Source: Marinobacter sp. SS5-14b (lineage in GTDB: Bacteria; Pseudomonadota; Gammaproteobacteria; Pseudomonadales; Oleiphilaceae). Taken from it: a DNA stretch of 64,000 bases. Below the pieces are notes generated by a model, which did no database searches, was not told the DNA's origin, and saw nothing but the letters and a program-made list of their open reading frames with translations. Within the stretch, counting starts at the first letter, position 1, and every line of letters begins with the position of its first letter. The DNA is taken from the NCBI RefSeq assembly GCF_030541005.1, contig NZ_JASSVM010000003.1, positions 1-64,000 on the forward strand, in the 5' to 3' direction. A program made the translations under genes and the position numbers. Positions 24,945-33,994 of this stretch are shown here, in pieces.

Positions 24945-25631
24945 ATGAGCATCGTCAATGTGGAGAAAGTCTCGCGAATTTACCGTCAGGATTCCATCGC
25001 CGTCAAGGCCCTGGATGAGGTGTCGGTCGCGATCGAGGCCGGGGAGTTCACAACCTTGGTGGGCCCGTCTGGATCGGGTAAAACCACGCTATTGAATCAG
25101 ATTGGAGCCCTGGACGAGCCGGATAGCGGGCGCATTCAGGTGGCGGGTGAGGAAATCACCGGGCTTAGCCGAAAGAAGCGGACCCTTCTGCGGCTGTGGA
25201 AGGTTGGCTTTGTATTTCAGGAATACAACCTGATTGGCGTGCTGTCGGCTCAGGAGAACGTCGAGTATGTGCTGATGCTGCGCGGAGTGCCGTTTCGGGA
25301 GCGCCGTGCCGAGGCCCGGCGTATTCTGGTGGAGGTCGGCCTGCAAGGGCTGGAGCGGCGCCTGCCCCATGAACTGTCTGGCGGCCAGCAACAGCGTGTT
25401 GCGGTGGCCCGGGCGATTGTCAGCAAGCCCGCGATTGTCCTGGCCGACGAGCCCACGGCCAATCTCGATTCCACGACCGGCGCGGCGCTACTGGACTTGA
25501 TGCGTAAGCTCAATGCCGAGCATGGCATTACCTTTGTCTTCTCCACCCATGACCCGATGGTGATGGAACGCGCGCGGCGGGTAATCCATCTCCGCGATGG
25601 CCGCGTCGAGCGTGAGGAAATACGGTCGTGA
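24945..25631 (+). CDS. ABC transporter ATP-binding protein, LolD/MacB type
   Basis: A 228-residue ATPase with Walker A GPSGSGKTT (residues 40-48), Q-loop QEYNLIG, signature LSGGQQQR (about 145), Walker B VLADEPT and switch His in FSTHDP. Length and sequence place it in the LolD/MacB/FtsE group that drives mechanotransmission transporters rather than import or classical export. It overlaps the permease gene by one base (TGATG). Together they form an FtsX-type ABC transporter handling a periplasm-facing substrate. Confidence 0.88.
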   Translation: MSIVNVEKVSRIYRQDSIAVKALDEVSVAIEAGEFTTLVGPSGSGKTTLLNQIGALDEPDSGRIQVAGEEITGLSRKKRTLLRLWKVGFVFQEYNLIGVLSAQENVEYVLMLRGVPFRERRAEARRILVEVGLQGLERRLPHELSGGQQQRVAVARAIVSKPAIVLADEPTANLDSTTGAALLDLMRKLNAEHGITFVFSTHDPMVMERARRVIHLRDGRVEREEIRS

Positions 25632-28141
25632 TGGCGTGGCTACGTCTGGCTTTTGGCAACCTTCGGGTCAATCGTCGGCGTACGGCCATCACACTGTTGT
25701 CGGTGGCCGTCGGTGTCGGTGGGCTAGTGTTTCTCTGGGCATTCATTGATGGCATCAACGCCCAGATGATCAACAACATGACGGGCTATGTGACCGGCGA
25801 CCTGAAGGTACATCAGCGGGGCTTTCACGATGACAGGGAGATGAACATTGCCCTGGCCGAGCGCTGGAATCTCACAGAGGAGGTATCGGCCGTAGCCGGT
25901 GTGGCGGCAACCACCCCCCGGGTGACGAGCCATGCCCTGGCCAGCCGTGAAGACCAGTCACGGGCATTACAGGTGATGGGCGTCGACAGCGCGACGGAAT
26001 CACGGGTCACCCGGCTTGACCGGTCGATTGTCCGTGGTCGCTACCTGGAACGCGGCAATGAAATTCTTGTTGGCGTCGATGCCGCCGGTGCCCTGGATGT
26101 CTCCCCGGGCGACGAGCTGGTACTGGTGGTGCAGGCGTCGGACGGCTCTATTGGCGCCGACCGGTTCGAAGTGGTGGGCGTATTCGAGACCGGTATCAAG
26201 CGTATTGATGGCTTCGTGGCCCAGATGCCCCTGGCGGCCGCTCAGTCGCTGTATGCCTTTCAGGGGCGGTTTACCGAGATCGCGGCCCGCGTGCAGGATG
26301 CTGACCGGCTCGACGAGGTGGTCGGTACTGTCGGGAATCAGTTGCGCGATCGAAACGTGGAAGTGCTGGGCTGGCCGGCGCTGATGCCATCGCTGGTGCA
26401 GATGGTTGCCTTTCACGACGCCGTCGCCTACATCGTGATCTTCGTGGTGTTTGTGGTGGTGGCGGCCGGTATCGTTAACACCATTCTGATGTCGGTACTG
26501 GAGCGTGGCCGCGAATTCGGTGTAATGATGGCGTTGGGCACACCCAGCAGTCGCATCGTCTGGCTGGTGCTTCTCGAAACAACGGTTCTGGCCGGTCTCG
26601 GCTACCTGTTGGGGTTGGTACTTGGGTTGTCGGTGACCGGCTATTTCAGTAGCAATGGGCTGGATTTCAGCGCCTACATCAAGGCCATGGATACCATGCC
26701 GGGGCTCAGTGGCATCGTTTATCCCACCATCGAAGCTCAGCGCCTGGTTGTGATTGGCATTGTGGTGGTGTCGGTAGCCCTGCTGGCGGCCGCCCTCCCG
26801 GCCTGGAACGCGGGTCGCAACAGCCCGCTGGAGGCGATGGGCGCACGGCGAACTATGATCAACCGTATCCGCCGGATCCACTGGCAGGTGACGTCTGATC
26901 ATCGGCTGCTGATTTTTGCACAAATGGCACTCCGTTCGGTATTCCGAAACCCGCGACGGTCGATGATTACCGCCTCGGCCACTGCATTCGGGCTGGCGGC
27001 CTATCTATTCCTGTACGCCTTCGCCGATGGTTTCTTCGAGCAGATGATCCAGAACTCGACCCAGCAGCTCAGCGGGCATGTGCAGGTGATGGCAAAGGGT
27101 CACGACGTGGATCTGTCGCCAGATTTACGTATTGCCGACAATCGAACCTTGCAACAGCGATTGCAGGAGCATCCTGAGGTTGAGGCGGCCGCGCCCAGGG
27201 TATTGCTGCGTGCCATGGTGGCCAACCCCGGGAAGAGCCTGCCGGTGGAGCTGGTGGGTATTGCACCGGAGCAGGAAAGGGCGGTTACCGAGCTTTCCGG
27301 GTACATGGAGCAGGGCACTTACGTTCAATCCGGGGAGACGGGCATTGTCATTGGCCAGAAGCTGGCTGAGGAGCTGGGCGCCCGGCTGGGGGACAAGCTG
27401 GTCATTACGGTCCAGCAGGCTGGCGGAGATCTTGCCTCCAGTGCCCAGGCCATCCGCGGTATCTATCGCACTGGCAGTGACCTGTTCGACACCGAGTATG
27501 TCTTCACCGATATCAACGCCGCGCGCCGCCTGGGTGGCCTGCTGAAAGGTGAAGTTTCACGGATCGTATTGAGGCTTTCAGATCGGGCGAAGAGTGCCGG
27601 CCTGGCGCGAATCCTGAATCAGTCGCCGCTTCTGACCAACGACGGACTGGTGGCCCAGGGCTGGGAAAGCCTGCTTCCGGTGGTGGTGCAGATGGTGGAA
27701 ATGAGTCAGGTGGATTTCTATCTCATCTTGTCGGTGGTTTTTGTTGTGGTCGCCATAGGTGTCATGAACACCATGGTGATGTCAGTGATGGAGCGTACCC
27801 CGGAACTGGGCGTAATGCTGGCACTGGGCACCAGAGGGTCGCAGCTGCAACTGACTATTCTGTTTGAGGCGTTTTTCCTGGCAATACTGGGAATGCTGGT
27901 AGGAACGGTGGTTGGCGGACTGCTTGTTGTCTGGCTTGGCACTACCGGCATTGATCTGTCCTCGATCAGCGGCGCTCTGGAAGCCATCCCCGGTATCACT
28001 GACCGTATCTATCCGGTGCTGATTTTCGATCATGTCTGGCTTCCCAGCCTGCTGTTGTTCCTGTGTTCGGTGCTGGTGGCTCTGTATCCGGCCTGGCGGG
28101 CCTCGCGACTGGATCCGGTGGAGGCCATCCGCCATGGTTAG
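25631..28141 (+). CDS. Double FtsX/MacB-type ABC permease (two permeases in one chain)
   Basis: An 836-residue protein that contains two full FtsX units. Unit 1: first helix RTAITLLSVAVGVGGLVFL (about 17-36), MacB-like periplasmic domain, then helices near 275-300, 320-345 and 375-395. Unit 2 repeats the order from RRSMITASATAFGLAAYLFL (about 440) with its own periplasmic domain and last helices to 836. The paired NTILMSVLERGREFGVMMALG and NTMVMSVMERTPELGVMLALG segments show the duplication. LolC/E and MacB normally use two chains; this fused form resembles the YbbP/DevC-like long permeases but with eight helices. A GTG at 25628 is an alternative start. Confidence 0.85.
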   Translation: MAWLRLAFGNLRVNRRRTAITLLSVAVGVGGLVFLWAFIDGINAQMINNMTGYVTGDLKVHQRGFHDDREMNIALAERWNLTEEVSAVAGVAATTPRVTSHALASREDQSRALQVMGVDSATESRVTRLDRSIVRGRYLERGNEILVGVDAAGALDVSPGDELVLVVQASDGSIGADRFEVVGVFETGIKRIDGFVAQMPLAAAQSLYAFQGRFTEIAARVQDADRLDEVVGTVGNQLRDRNVEVLGWPALMPSLVQMVAFHDAVAYIVIFVVFVVVAAGIVNTILMSVLERGREFGVMMALGTPSSRIVWLVLLETTVLAGLGYLLGLVLGLSVTGYFSSNGLDFSAYIKAMDTMPGLSGIVYPTIEAQRLVVIGIVVVSVALLAAALPAWNAGRNSPLEAMGARRTMINRIRRIHWQVTSDHRLLIFAQMALRSVFRNPRRSMITASATAFGLAAYLFLYAFADGFFEQMIQNSTQQLSGHVQVMAKGHDVDLSPDLRIADNRTLQQRLQEHPEVEAAAPRVLLRAMVANPGKSLPVELVGIAPEQERAVTELSGYMEQGTYVQSGETGIVIGQKLAEELGARLGDKLVITVQQAGGDLASSAQAIRGIYRTGSDLFDTEYVFTDINAARRLGGLLKGEVSRIVLRLSDRAKSAGLARILNQSPLLTNDGLVAQGWESLLPVVVQMVEMSQVDFYLILSVVFVVVAIGVMNTMVMSVMERTPELGVMLALGTRGSQLQLTILFEAFFLAILGMLVGTVVGGLLVVWLGTTGIDLSSISGALEAIPGITDRIYPVLIFDHVWLPSLLLFLCSVLVALYPAWRASRLDPVEAIRHG

Positions 28142-29267
28142 GCGATCTCCATTGATGCTGGTCGCGATGGCCTGGCTGGTGCTGGCTTCAGGCGCTGAGG
28201 CGGAGTACAGCTATTCGGGATCGCTCAAGAACCTGAGCGTTGGCTCGCGCTCGTTGATTGACGACAATCCCTACTTCTCGAACCTGACCCGCCTGCGTAT
28301 TGAGCCCCGTTACCGATATGAGGACTGGGTTGTGGATGCGGCCTACGATCTGGAACTGGTGGCTGGCAGTTTCCTGGACAGCCCGGAGTTTGCCCTGCTC
28401 AGGGATGCTCCTGATCCGCGCTACTGGGATCTTCAGGGGGACGTCCATGAATCGGGAGATATGTTGGCGCGCCATCAGCTCTATCGTGGCACGATACAGT
28501 GGCGCTCACCGGTCGGTGATTTCCGATTTGGTCGCCAGCAGGTGAATTGGTCAACCGCCCTGATCTGGAACCCCATGGACATTCTCAATCCTGTCAGCCC
28601 ACTCCAACTGGAGCCGGACGAGCGCATTGGCGTGGACGCGCTGTTATGGGACAGATCCTGGGGTGCAACGGGCCGGGTAAGCGCCGTGCATGCGCCGCAA
28701 CACGGGGGCCAGAATGCCAGCACGGCGGCACGGGCCAAGCGCTTCGTTGCCGGGGTCGATGCCGGCGTGATGATGGGCGAGTTCGCCGACGTCACCAAAG
28801 CGGGTGTCAGCGGCAGTGGCTCCGTGGCTGGCACCGGTTGGCGCACAGAACTCGTCTGGAGCAAGCCAGGCGCGGGAGACAGTTACTGGCAGGGAGTCGC
28901 GGATCTGAACTGGGCGTTTCGCAACGGGCTCAATCTGGCCGTTGAATATTTCTATAACGGTCAGCCGGTACCGCCGGGAACGACAGGCCTGGCCAATCTT
29001 GTGTCCGCACGGCCCCTGTATGCCGGTCGTCATTATGCCGGACTACTGGTATGGCAGGATATCAACCCGTTCTGGCAGTACCGGGTGGTGACCATCCTGA
29101 ATGCCGATGATGCCAGCTGGGTACTTTATCCGAGATCCACATGGATACTGCCACTTGATCGGGAGATCTATGTCACTGTCGGGGCCCAATGGTTTGGGGG
29201 TGGCGACGACAGCGAGTATGGGGCGTTGGAGCCATTAGGGCTGATGGAGCTGCAGTGGTTTTTCTAA
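28134..29267 (+). CDS. Outer-membrane beta-barrel protein of the ABC operon
   Basis: Start at ATG 28134, overlapping the permease end by 8 nt, gives 377 residues with a signal peptide (LMLVAMAWLVLASGAEA). Strand-rich barrel follows, with FRFGRQQVNWSTALIWNPMD matching the GRQ...W...N motif of the barrel at 7669-9078, and a final LMELQWFF with C-terminal Phe. It probably completes the envelope route that starts with the ABC transporter and LolA-like protein. A frame start at 28032 lies inside the permease gene and is rejected. Confidence 0.7.
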   Translation: MVRRSPLMLVAMAWLVLASGAEAEYSYSGSLKNLSVGSRSLIDDNPYFSNLTRLRIEPRYRYEDWVVDAAYDLELVAGSFLDSPEFALLRDAPDPRYWDLQGDVHESGDMLARHQLYRGTIQWRSPVGDFRFGRQQVNWSTALIWNPMDILNPVSPLQLEPDERIGVDALLWDRSWGATGRVSAVHAPQHGGQNASTAARAKRFVAGVDAGVMMGEFADVTKAGVSGSGSVAGTGWRTELVWSKPGAGDSYWQGVADLNWAFRNGLNLAVEYFYNGQPVPPGTTGLANLVSARPLYAGRHYAGLLVWQDINPFWQYRVVTILNADDASWVLYPRSTWILPLDREIYVTVGAQWFGGGDDSEYGALEPLGLMELQWFF

Positions 29268-29429
29268 GATATTTATCGAGTGTGCCATGAACGTGAAGAT
29301 GACCGCGTTGGCATCTATTTAGTCTGTAGGGAGAAGCACTTTCAACGGACGGGCTTTGATCAATTAAGTAAACACTTTTAGACTAGGCAATTGAAAGATT
29401 TAAATTATATTGTGTAAGAAATGCTTGGA

Positions 29430-29462
29430 ATTCAGGTTCATTTCAGGCTTCTGTGGTATTCG
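29430..29462 (+). promoter_or_regulatory. ATTCAG-N5-TTTCAG box upstream of the second porin
   Basis: ATTCAG at 29430-29435 and TTTCAG at 29441-29446 with 11-bp period; TATTCG starts 10 nt later at 29457. The box lies 82 nt before the preferred porin start at 29528, in an AT-rich gap (29268-29527) with no other clear feature. Confidence 0.5.
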
Positions 29463-29527
29463 TTAAAAAGTCTATAGCGATTGGGCTGCAACAACTAAGA
29501 TCTCATACCAGAGACGTTGGAGGATCA

Positions 29528-30946
29528 ATGACAATAATACGAAAGCGAATCAGCCAGGGAGTTCTGGGGGTCCTGATAGCCGCAAACGGAGTGCCTGCAG
29601 CATTAGCGGTGGAGGTTCCCACAGCCTCAGGAATCAAGCTAGATATTCTTACCCAGGGCAAATTTCAACCAACCTATTTCTCTAATTTCGATTTGGACAG
29701 CAGCGTCGATGATGGTGCCACAGGAACGTCTGCGGGTGCTGTTCAGGTTGGAGATGAGCACGTCAGGGCTGAGGTCAGGCTTGGTGTAGTGGCGACTGGC
29801 GATAACTGGACGGGTAAACTGCTTCTCGAGAATGACTTTGCCCTTGATGCCAATTCGGTCGATCGCGCATACCGAGGCGAGAGATTTGGCTTGGAGCAGG
29901 CCTTCTTCACTTACACCTTCGATCCGGCCTTTACACTTCAGGGTGGCTGGACTTTCAAGAATCTGGACATGGCCTCCGGCGGTTTGCTTTACGGTGATGA
30001 CCATCCGCTGTTCGGCGCCACGGGAAAAACCTCGTGGGGCAGTTACGATGTTTACTGGATGCCAATTACAGATGGATTGATTTCGGACATCCAGGCCCCT
30101 GGGGCCAACCCCGCCAACGGAGAGTTGGATTGGGATGTGTTTGCTTCAAAGTTTGATATCGATCTGGGGAGAGGTAGTCGTATTTCTCCGATCCTGACTT
30201 ATAGCGACAACCAGCAGCAAGGTGCGAAAGCAACCTATTATGGTGTCGAATACATCGGGAATATTGGCGCCATGAAGATTCGGGCCGAGGCACTAGGTGT
30301 GACCGGGAGTTTCGACAACGGTGATGACATAAGCGCCTTTGCTGGCTACGCCGGGCTTGAGTACCCGCTTAGTGAATCCTTTAATCCCTTTATTGCACTA
30401 CGAGTTGCCAGTGGGGATGACGACCCTGCCGATAATGATGTAGAGGGCTGGCTGGGTATTACAGACATCGGTAGATACTCGCCCCTGATTGGTATTGATG
30501 GCCAGTTCTTGGGGTGGCAGCCCAACTCAAACCAAGCGATAGCATCAGGCCTTTTCGGTCTCGCTCTTGATCAAGCTGGTCCTGGTGGCGCAGGGTACGG
30601 TGGTATCTCCAATGCCGGTACTGGTAACAACCCGGGCCAGATCATGCTCTCAGTTGGCAGTTCGGGAAATTTGGCGTCGATCTCGCCAAAGCTGTCTTAT
30701 CAGGCGCAGATTTTCCCGATGTGGTTCCAGCAAACGGGGGGGCTTGAGACGCTCAGCACTGCCAGTGGGTCTGTGGATAGTTATGCCGGTACCGAACTGG
30801 ATGTGGCTGTAAAATACCAGGCCAACCAGTATTTTGCTCCAAGACTGGTGCTCTCCAGTTTCCTGCCAGGCAAAGGCGTTGAGGACGCAACTGGTGCAGA
30901 CGATGCAGCTTATGTTGCAATGCTCGAACTGAACTGGAATTACTGA
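29528..30946 (+). CDS. Porin-like outer-membrane protein
   Basis: Start at ATG 29528 is favoured by GGAGG 4 nt upstream and a signal peptide (VLGVLIAANGVPAALA); the earlier in-frame GTG at 29453 lies in the promoter. The 472-residue product is strand-rich with repeated aromatic-alternating segments (YTFDPAFTLQGGWTF, ISAFAGYAGLEYPL, YVAMLELNWNY), a glycine-rich loop near residues 345-375 (GPGGAGYGGISNAGTG) and a C-terminal Tyr. It shows no close match to the first porin. Control by a TTTCAG box suggests it belongs with the copper genes; the solute is unknown. A good terminator follows. Confidence 0.65.
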   Translation: MTIIRKRISQGVLGVLIAANGVPAALAVEVPTASGIKLDILTQGKFQPTYFSNFDLDSSVDDGATGTSAGAVQVGDEHVRAEVRLGVVATGDNWTGKLLLENDFALDANSVDRAYRGERFGLEQAFFTYTFDPAFTLQGGWTFKNLDMASGGLLYGDDHPLFGATGKTSWGSYDVYWMPITDGLISDIQAPGANPANGELDWDVFASKFDIDLGRGSRISPILTYSDNQQQGAKATYYGVEYIGNIGAMKIRAEALGVTGSFDNGDDISAFAGYAGLEYPLSESFNPFIALRVASGDDDPADNDVEGWLGITDIGRYSPLIGIDGQFLGWQPNSNQAIASGLFGLALDQAGPGGAGYGGISNAGTGNNPGQIMLSVGSSGNLASISPKLSYQAQIFPMWFQQTGGLETLSTASGSVDSYAGTELDVAVKYQANQYFAPRLVLSSFLPGKGVEDATGADDAAYVAMLELNWNY

Positions 30947-30980
30947 TCCCAGGGAACTAATTGCGACTGGAGGTAATGTG

Positions 30981-31014
30981 ATTGAGGCGCCGGAGACGGG
31001 GCCTCAATTTTTTT
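30981..31014 (+). terminator. Rho-independent terminator after the second porin
   Basis: Stem ATTGAGGC / GCCTCAAT, extended inside by CCG / CGG around GAGA, followed by seven T. This is the clearest intrinsic terminator in the window and shows that the next gene needs its own promoter or depends on readthrough. Confidence 0.85.
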
Positions 31015-31026
31015 GAGGGGCATATT

Positions 31027-32382
31027 ATGAAGCCAATTTCCGTGATCTTTCTTGTTTTTTTTGCAGTGTCAGGTGCTCAGGCTCAAGGCTACGACTTACC
31101 CTTGGACTCGCTGTCGGAATGGGCGGGAGAGAGGAGTATCAGGGTCGTATCGAATATTGATGGCCTGAATACCGACAAAGAGTTTCTTGCACTATTGGGT
31201 CGGCTCAATGTTGAGGGATTCGATGTTAAGTTTGGCGATTCCGGATCCACCGATGAAGGGCTGATTCTGGAGGTTCTTCAGGTCAGCGATAAGATTGCAG
31301 TGTCAATTAAGTCCACCGATGCTCAAAGATATTTACTTTCCGTCTTGATTGACGAGGGCGATCAAAGTGGAGGTGAAGTGCGAGAGGGGGGTGATTTTCG
31401 CGGCGTCCTTCCTTTGCCAGCAGATTTCAATCCGAAAATGGTTGAGGCGCTCCCCACGTCGAACCGCGAAGGCGGTGAACTGGTTTTTCTGTCAGATTCC
31501 ACATTGGTGCTCGGCGTCTTCGATGAAAACAGGATAAAAAGAGTTGATGCGCTAACATCTAACATCAAAAATTCGAAAGCGATTTTCTTGTCGGTTGGTC
31601 AGTCAGACTCAGATCCGAATCCGGAGGTCGCTGTAGTATGGGGTCAGGACCGAGATATTGCAGGCAAGGGGCAATATACGAAGGTCTTCTCTCAACTCTT
31701 TGAAATATCTGGGGAAAAGTTGCAGGAAGAAACCAAAAAATCGGAGAACACTGCTTTACGGTTTATCAACAATCGACTGTACTCCCAGCGATACGACTTT
31801 TTGCATGGTGACATTGGAAAACTAACATCAGCTTCTGAGGAGGGAAAGGATGTTCTGGATGATTCAATGTTTTTGTCTAATGCTGAGAATATGATTTTCT
31901 CCATTTTCCCTATTGATAGCACAGTCTCTATTGTGGTGAATGAAGACAGTCTTGAATTGCGGGACCGTGGCTGGGAGTCCTGGCCACGGCTAGACTTGGG
32001 CAAGGTTTCGTCGCCAAGGCTAACTAAACGCTTGGAGGATAGGGAAATCACTACATCACCTGATTACGCCTTTTCCGTTAACGAGGAGCATCTGTCTATT
32101 CCCAGGAAGGTGGTCGTTAATAATGGATCTGTTTTGACCTATCTCAGAAAGAGAAGGTCGGGTTTTTCTGGGTTAGCTCCCGCTTCAGGGTCAGATATGT
32201 TAATCAGAGCCCGCTGGGATAATAGTGAGCTCGAATCGGGGTTTACAGTTTTCCCCATGTATGAGTTAAGTTCCTTTATTATTGATTTTTCGTATGTTAA
32301 ATCTAAAGGAGAATCTCGATTATTAATATTGACTAATGAAGAAGATGATAGTCAAGGCGCAAGTCAAATATACATCTATTGA
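31027..32382 (+). CDS. Exported protein of unknown function, AT-rich gene
   Basis: Start at ATG 31027 (AGGGG upstream) gives 451 residues with a signal peptide ending at AQAQ; an earlier TTG at 30982 lies in the terminator stem. I recognise no family. The mature part is hydrophilic, with repeated strand-like stretches (LRFINNRLYSQRYDF, MIFSIFPIDSTVSIVV, LLILTNEEDD) and no cysteines, as in periplasmic or secreted domains. Base composition is lower in GC than neighbours, and the adjoining DNA holds an IS5-family element, so recent transfer is likely. No partner gene is evident. Confidence 0.6.
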   Translation: MKPISVIFLVFFAVSGAQAQGYDLPLDSLSEWAGERSIRVVSNIDGLNTDKEFLALLGRLNVEGFDVKFGDSGSTDEGLILEVLQVSDKIAVSIKSTDAQRYLLSVLIDEGDQSGGEVREGGDFRGVLPLPADFNPKMVEALPTSNREGGELVFLSDSTLVLGVFDENRIKRVDALTSNIKNSKAIFLSVGQSDSDPNPEVAVVWGQDRDIAGKGQYTKVFSQLFEISGEKLQEETKKSENTALRFINNRLYSQRYDFLHGDIGKLTSASEEGKDVLDDSMFLSNAENMIFSIFPIDSTVSIVVNEDSLELRDRGWESWPRLDLGKVSSPRLTKRLEDREITTSPDYAFSVNEEHLSIPRKVVVNNGSVLTYLRKRRSGFSGLAPASGSDMLIRARWDNSELESGFTVFPMYELSSFIIDFSYVKSKGESRLLILTNEEDDSQGASQIYIY

Positions 32383-32415
32383 CATTTTAAGGTTTGCGGT
32401 ACGGTAATAAATTTA

Positions 32416-33500
32416 GGGAGGCTCTGAATAAGTCTCAAAATCAGCGATAATACGGTCACCGTCAACCGCACAGGATTCGTTGCCACCATGGATCAGATTA
32501 CCTTCTCCGAAGCTGAGTACCAGACCAAGAAGCGCAAGACCCGCCGCGAGATCTTTTTGGAGCGGATGGACAAGCTGATTCCGTGGAAGCAGTTGGAGAA
32601 GAAGGTAGCCCGATATTATCCCAAGGGCCAGACCGGCCGACCACCGTATCCGCTGCCGACCATGCTGCGAGTCCACTGCATGCAGTTGTTCTAAAACCTC
32701 AGCGACCCAGCCATGGAAGACGCTCTTTACGAGATCGAATCCATGCGGCACTTCGCTGGTCTGAAGCTGGACCGCCTGCCGGACGAAACCACCATTCTCA
32801 AGTTCCGCCATTTCCTTGAACGCCACGGACTCGGCAAGGTGCTGTTCAAAGAAGTTAACAAGCACTTGGAAAAGAACGGCCTGATGCTGCGCGAAGGCAG
32901 CATTGTGGATGCCAGCATTATTTCGGCACCGAGTTCCACCAAGAACAAAAGTGGTCAGCGGGATCCAGAGATGCACCAAACCAGGAAGGGCAATCAATGG
33001 TATTTCGGCATGAAGATGCACATCGGCGTTGATGACACGCTCGGACTGATCCACAGCATCGACACGACGGCCGCCAACGTCCACGACATTGTGCCGGCCG
33101 GCAACCTTCTTCACGGTGACGAGCAGCGCGTGTTCGGTGATGCCGGTTATCTTGGCATTCAAAAGCGGGATGAGCATAAGGATCGCAAAAACGTCTCTTG
33201 GTTCATTGCCAAACGCCCCGGTTCTCGTAAAAAACTGGACGACCGAAAGTTGAAGGCTGAAAAGCTCAAAGCCAGCGCCCGTGCCAAAGTGGAACATCCG
33301 TTCCGGTACATCAAACAGGTCTTTGGCTACAGCAAGGTTCGCTATCGCGGCCTGGCTAAAAACAGTAACCGATTACACTTGCTGGCCGCGTTCAGCAACC
33401 TGCTGATGGGTGAAAAATACCTGCTGGCGTAGTGCCAGTGCGCCTGTTTTCCGCCGGAATGGCGGGAAACGGGCAAAAAATGAACAAATAGAGGGGCTGA
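32416..33500 (+). mobile_element. IS5-family insertion sequence, inactivated
   Basis: About 1.08 kb holding one IS5-type transposase frame. Imperfect terminal repeats can be seen: AGGCTCTGAATAAGT near 32419 against the complement of ACAAATAGAGGGGCT near 33484 (about 9 of 15 matches), so the ends are approximate and no sure target duplication was found. It sits in AT-rich DNA between the unknown exported protein and two small exported proteins. The transposase carries an in-frame stop. Confidence 0.7.
32488..33432 (+). pseudogene. IS5-family transposase with internal ochre codon
   Basis: The frame runs from ATG 32488 to 33432 except for one TAA at 32692-32694. Before it: FLERMDKLIPWKQLEKKVA and PYPLPTMLRVHCMQLF; after it in the same frame: [18 protein letters not shown]. 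Relatives have an aromatic residue (Trp/Phe/Tyr) there, so a Tyr codon changed to TAA is the simplest cause. DDE parts follow: [30 protein letters not shown] and the final [21 protein letters not shown] with the catalytic Glu. Without suppression only a 68-residue piece and a 239-residue C-terminal protein could be made. Confidence 0.85.
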
Positions 33501-33614
33501 TCGTGCCTAAATTGCCTTTGAATAGCTTTTTTTGAGCTAATAAAGTTATTCGGCAAGAAATCAGGCATTAATCAGACCCTCCTTACGCCGAGATTCCAGT
33601 AAATCAATACTATA

Positions 33615-33641
33615 GCCAGTCATGCTATTTTCATGACTGGC
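33615..33641. terminator. Perfect 10-bp hairpin downstream of a small minus-strand gene
   Basis: GCCAGTCATG / CATGACTGGC with a 7-nt loop. On the minus strand it follows the small exported protein gene (33699-33908) by about 57 nt and probably ends its transcript. Confidence 0.55.
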
Positions 33642-33698
33642 AACGTTCTTTGTATGAGAAGCAAGCTTCGCTTGTTAGCTCTGCCTAAGCGGAACGTA

Positions 33699-33908
33699 CT
33701 AGTCGTCACTTGAATCTGCTATTCCCGCCTCCTTCATCTGCTTGTGTAATTTTTGATGTTTCAGGCAGAGTTCTTGCCTGTCAACGGTTTCCACGGTCTT
33801 GTTCGGATAGCTCCTTGCCTCGTTAATCCTGTCGGCTAAGCCAGAATCGGCGTAGGCAAAGGAACTAAACAGTGCTGTCATTGCTATGGCTGTAATGATG
33901 CTCTTCAT
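33699..33908 (-). CDS. Small exported protein (69 residues)
   Basis: Start at ATG 33906-33908, with AAGGAG just upstream, rather than a longer frame from 33941. A signal peptide (MKSIITAIAMTALFSSFAYA) precedes a 49-residue mature chain: DSGLADRINEARSYPNKTVE, then RQELCLKHQKLHKQMKEAG with one Cys and an acidic end. I know no function. A related but broken gene lies 87 nt upstream on the same strand; both face CusCBA. Confidence 0.6.
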   Translation of the reverse strand: MKSIITAIAMTALFSSFAYADSGLADRINEARSYPNKTVETVDRQELCLKHQKLHKQMKEAGIADSSDD

Positions 33909-33960
33909 GACGAACTCCTTGATTTGTTGCTCCAGGCCCATGCAACTGGGCCTCTAGTAG

Positions 33961-33986
33961 ATACCGCTGATGCCCACCAGCGGTAT
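33961..33986. terminator. Hairpin between two small minus-strand genes
   Basis: ATACCGCTG / CAGCGGTAT, 9 bp, 8-nt loop. It separates the broken small gene (33995-34169) from the intact one (33699-33908), so each probably has its own transcript. Confidence 0.5.
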
Positions 33987-33994
33987 TTCTGTTA

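Noticed and set aside
33450-33475. Hairpin GCCTGTTTTCCGCC / GGCGGGAAACGGGC as a terminator
   Set aside because: It is followed by an A-run rather than T-run on the plus strand and lies inside the IS end, so it is treated as part of the element.
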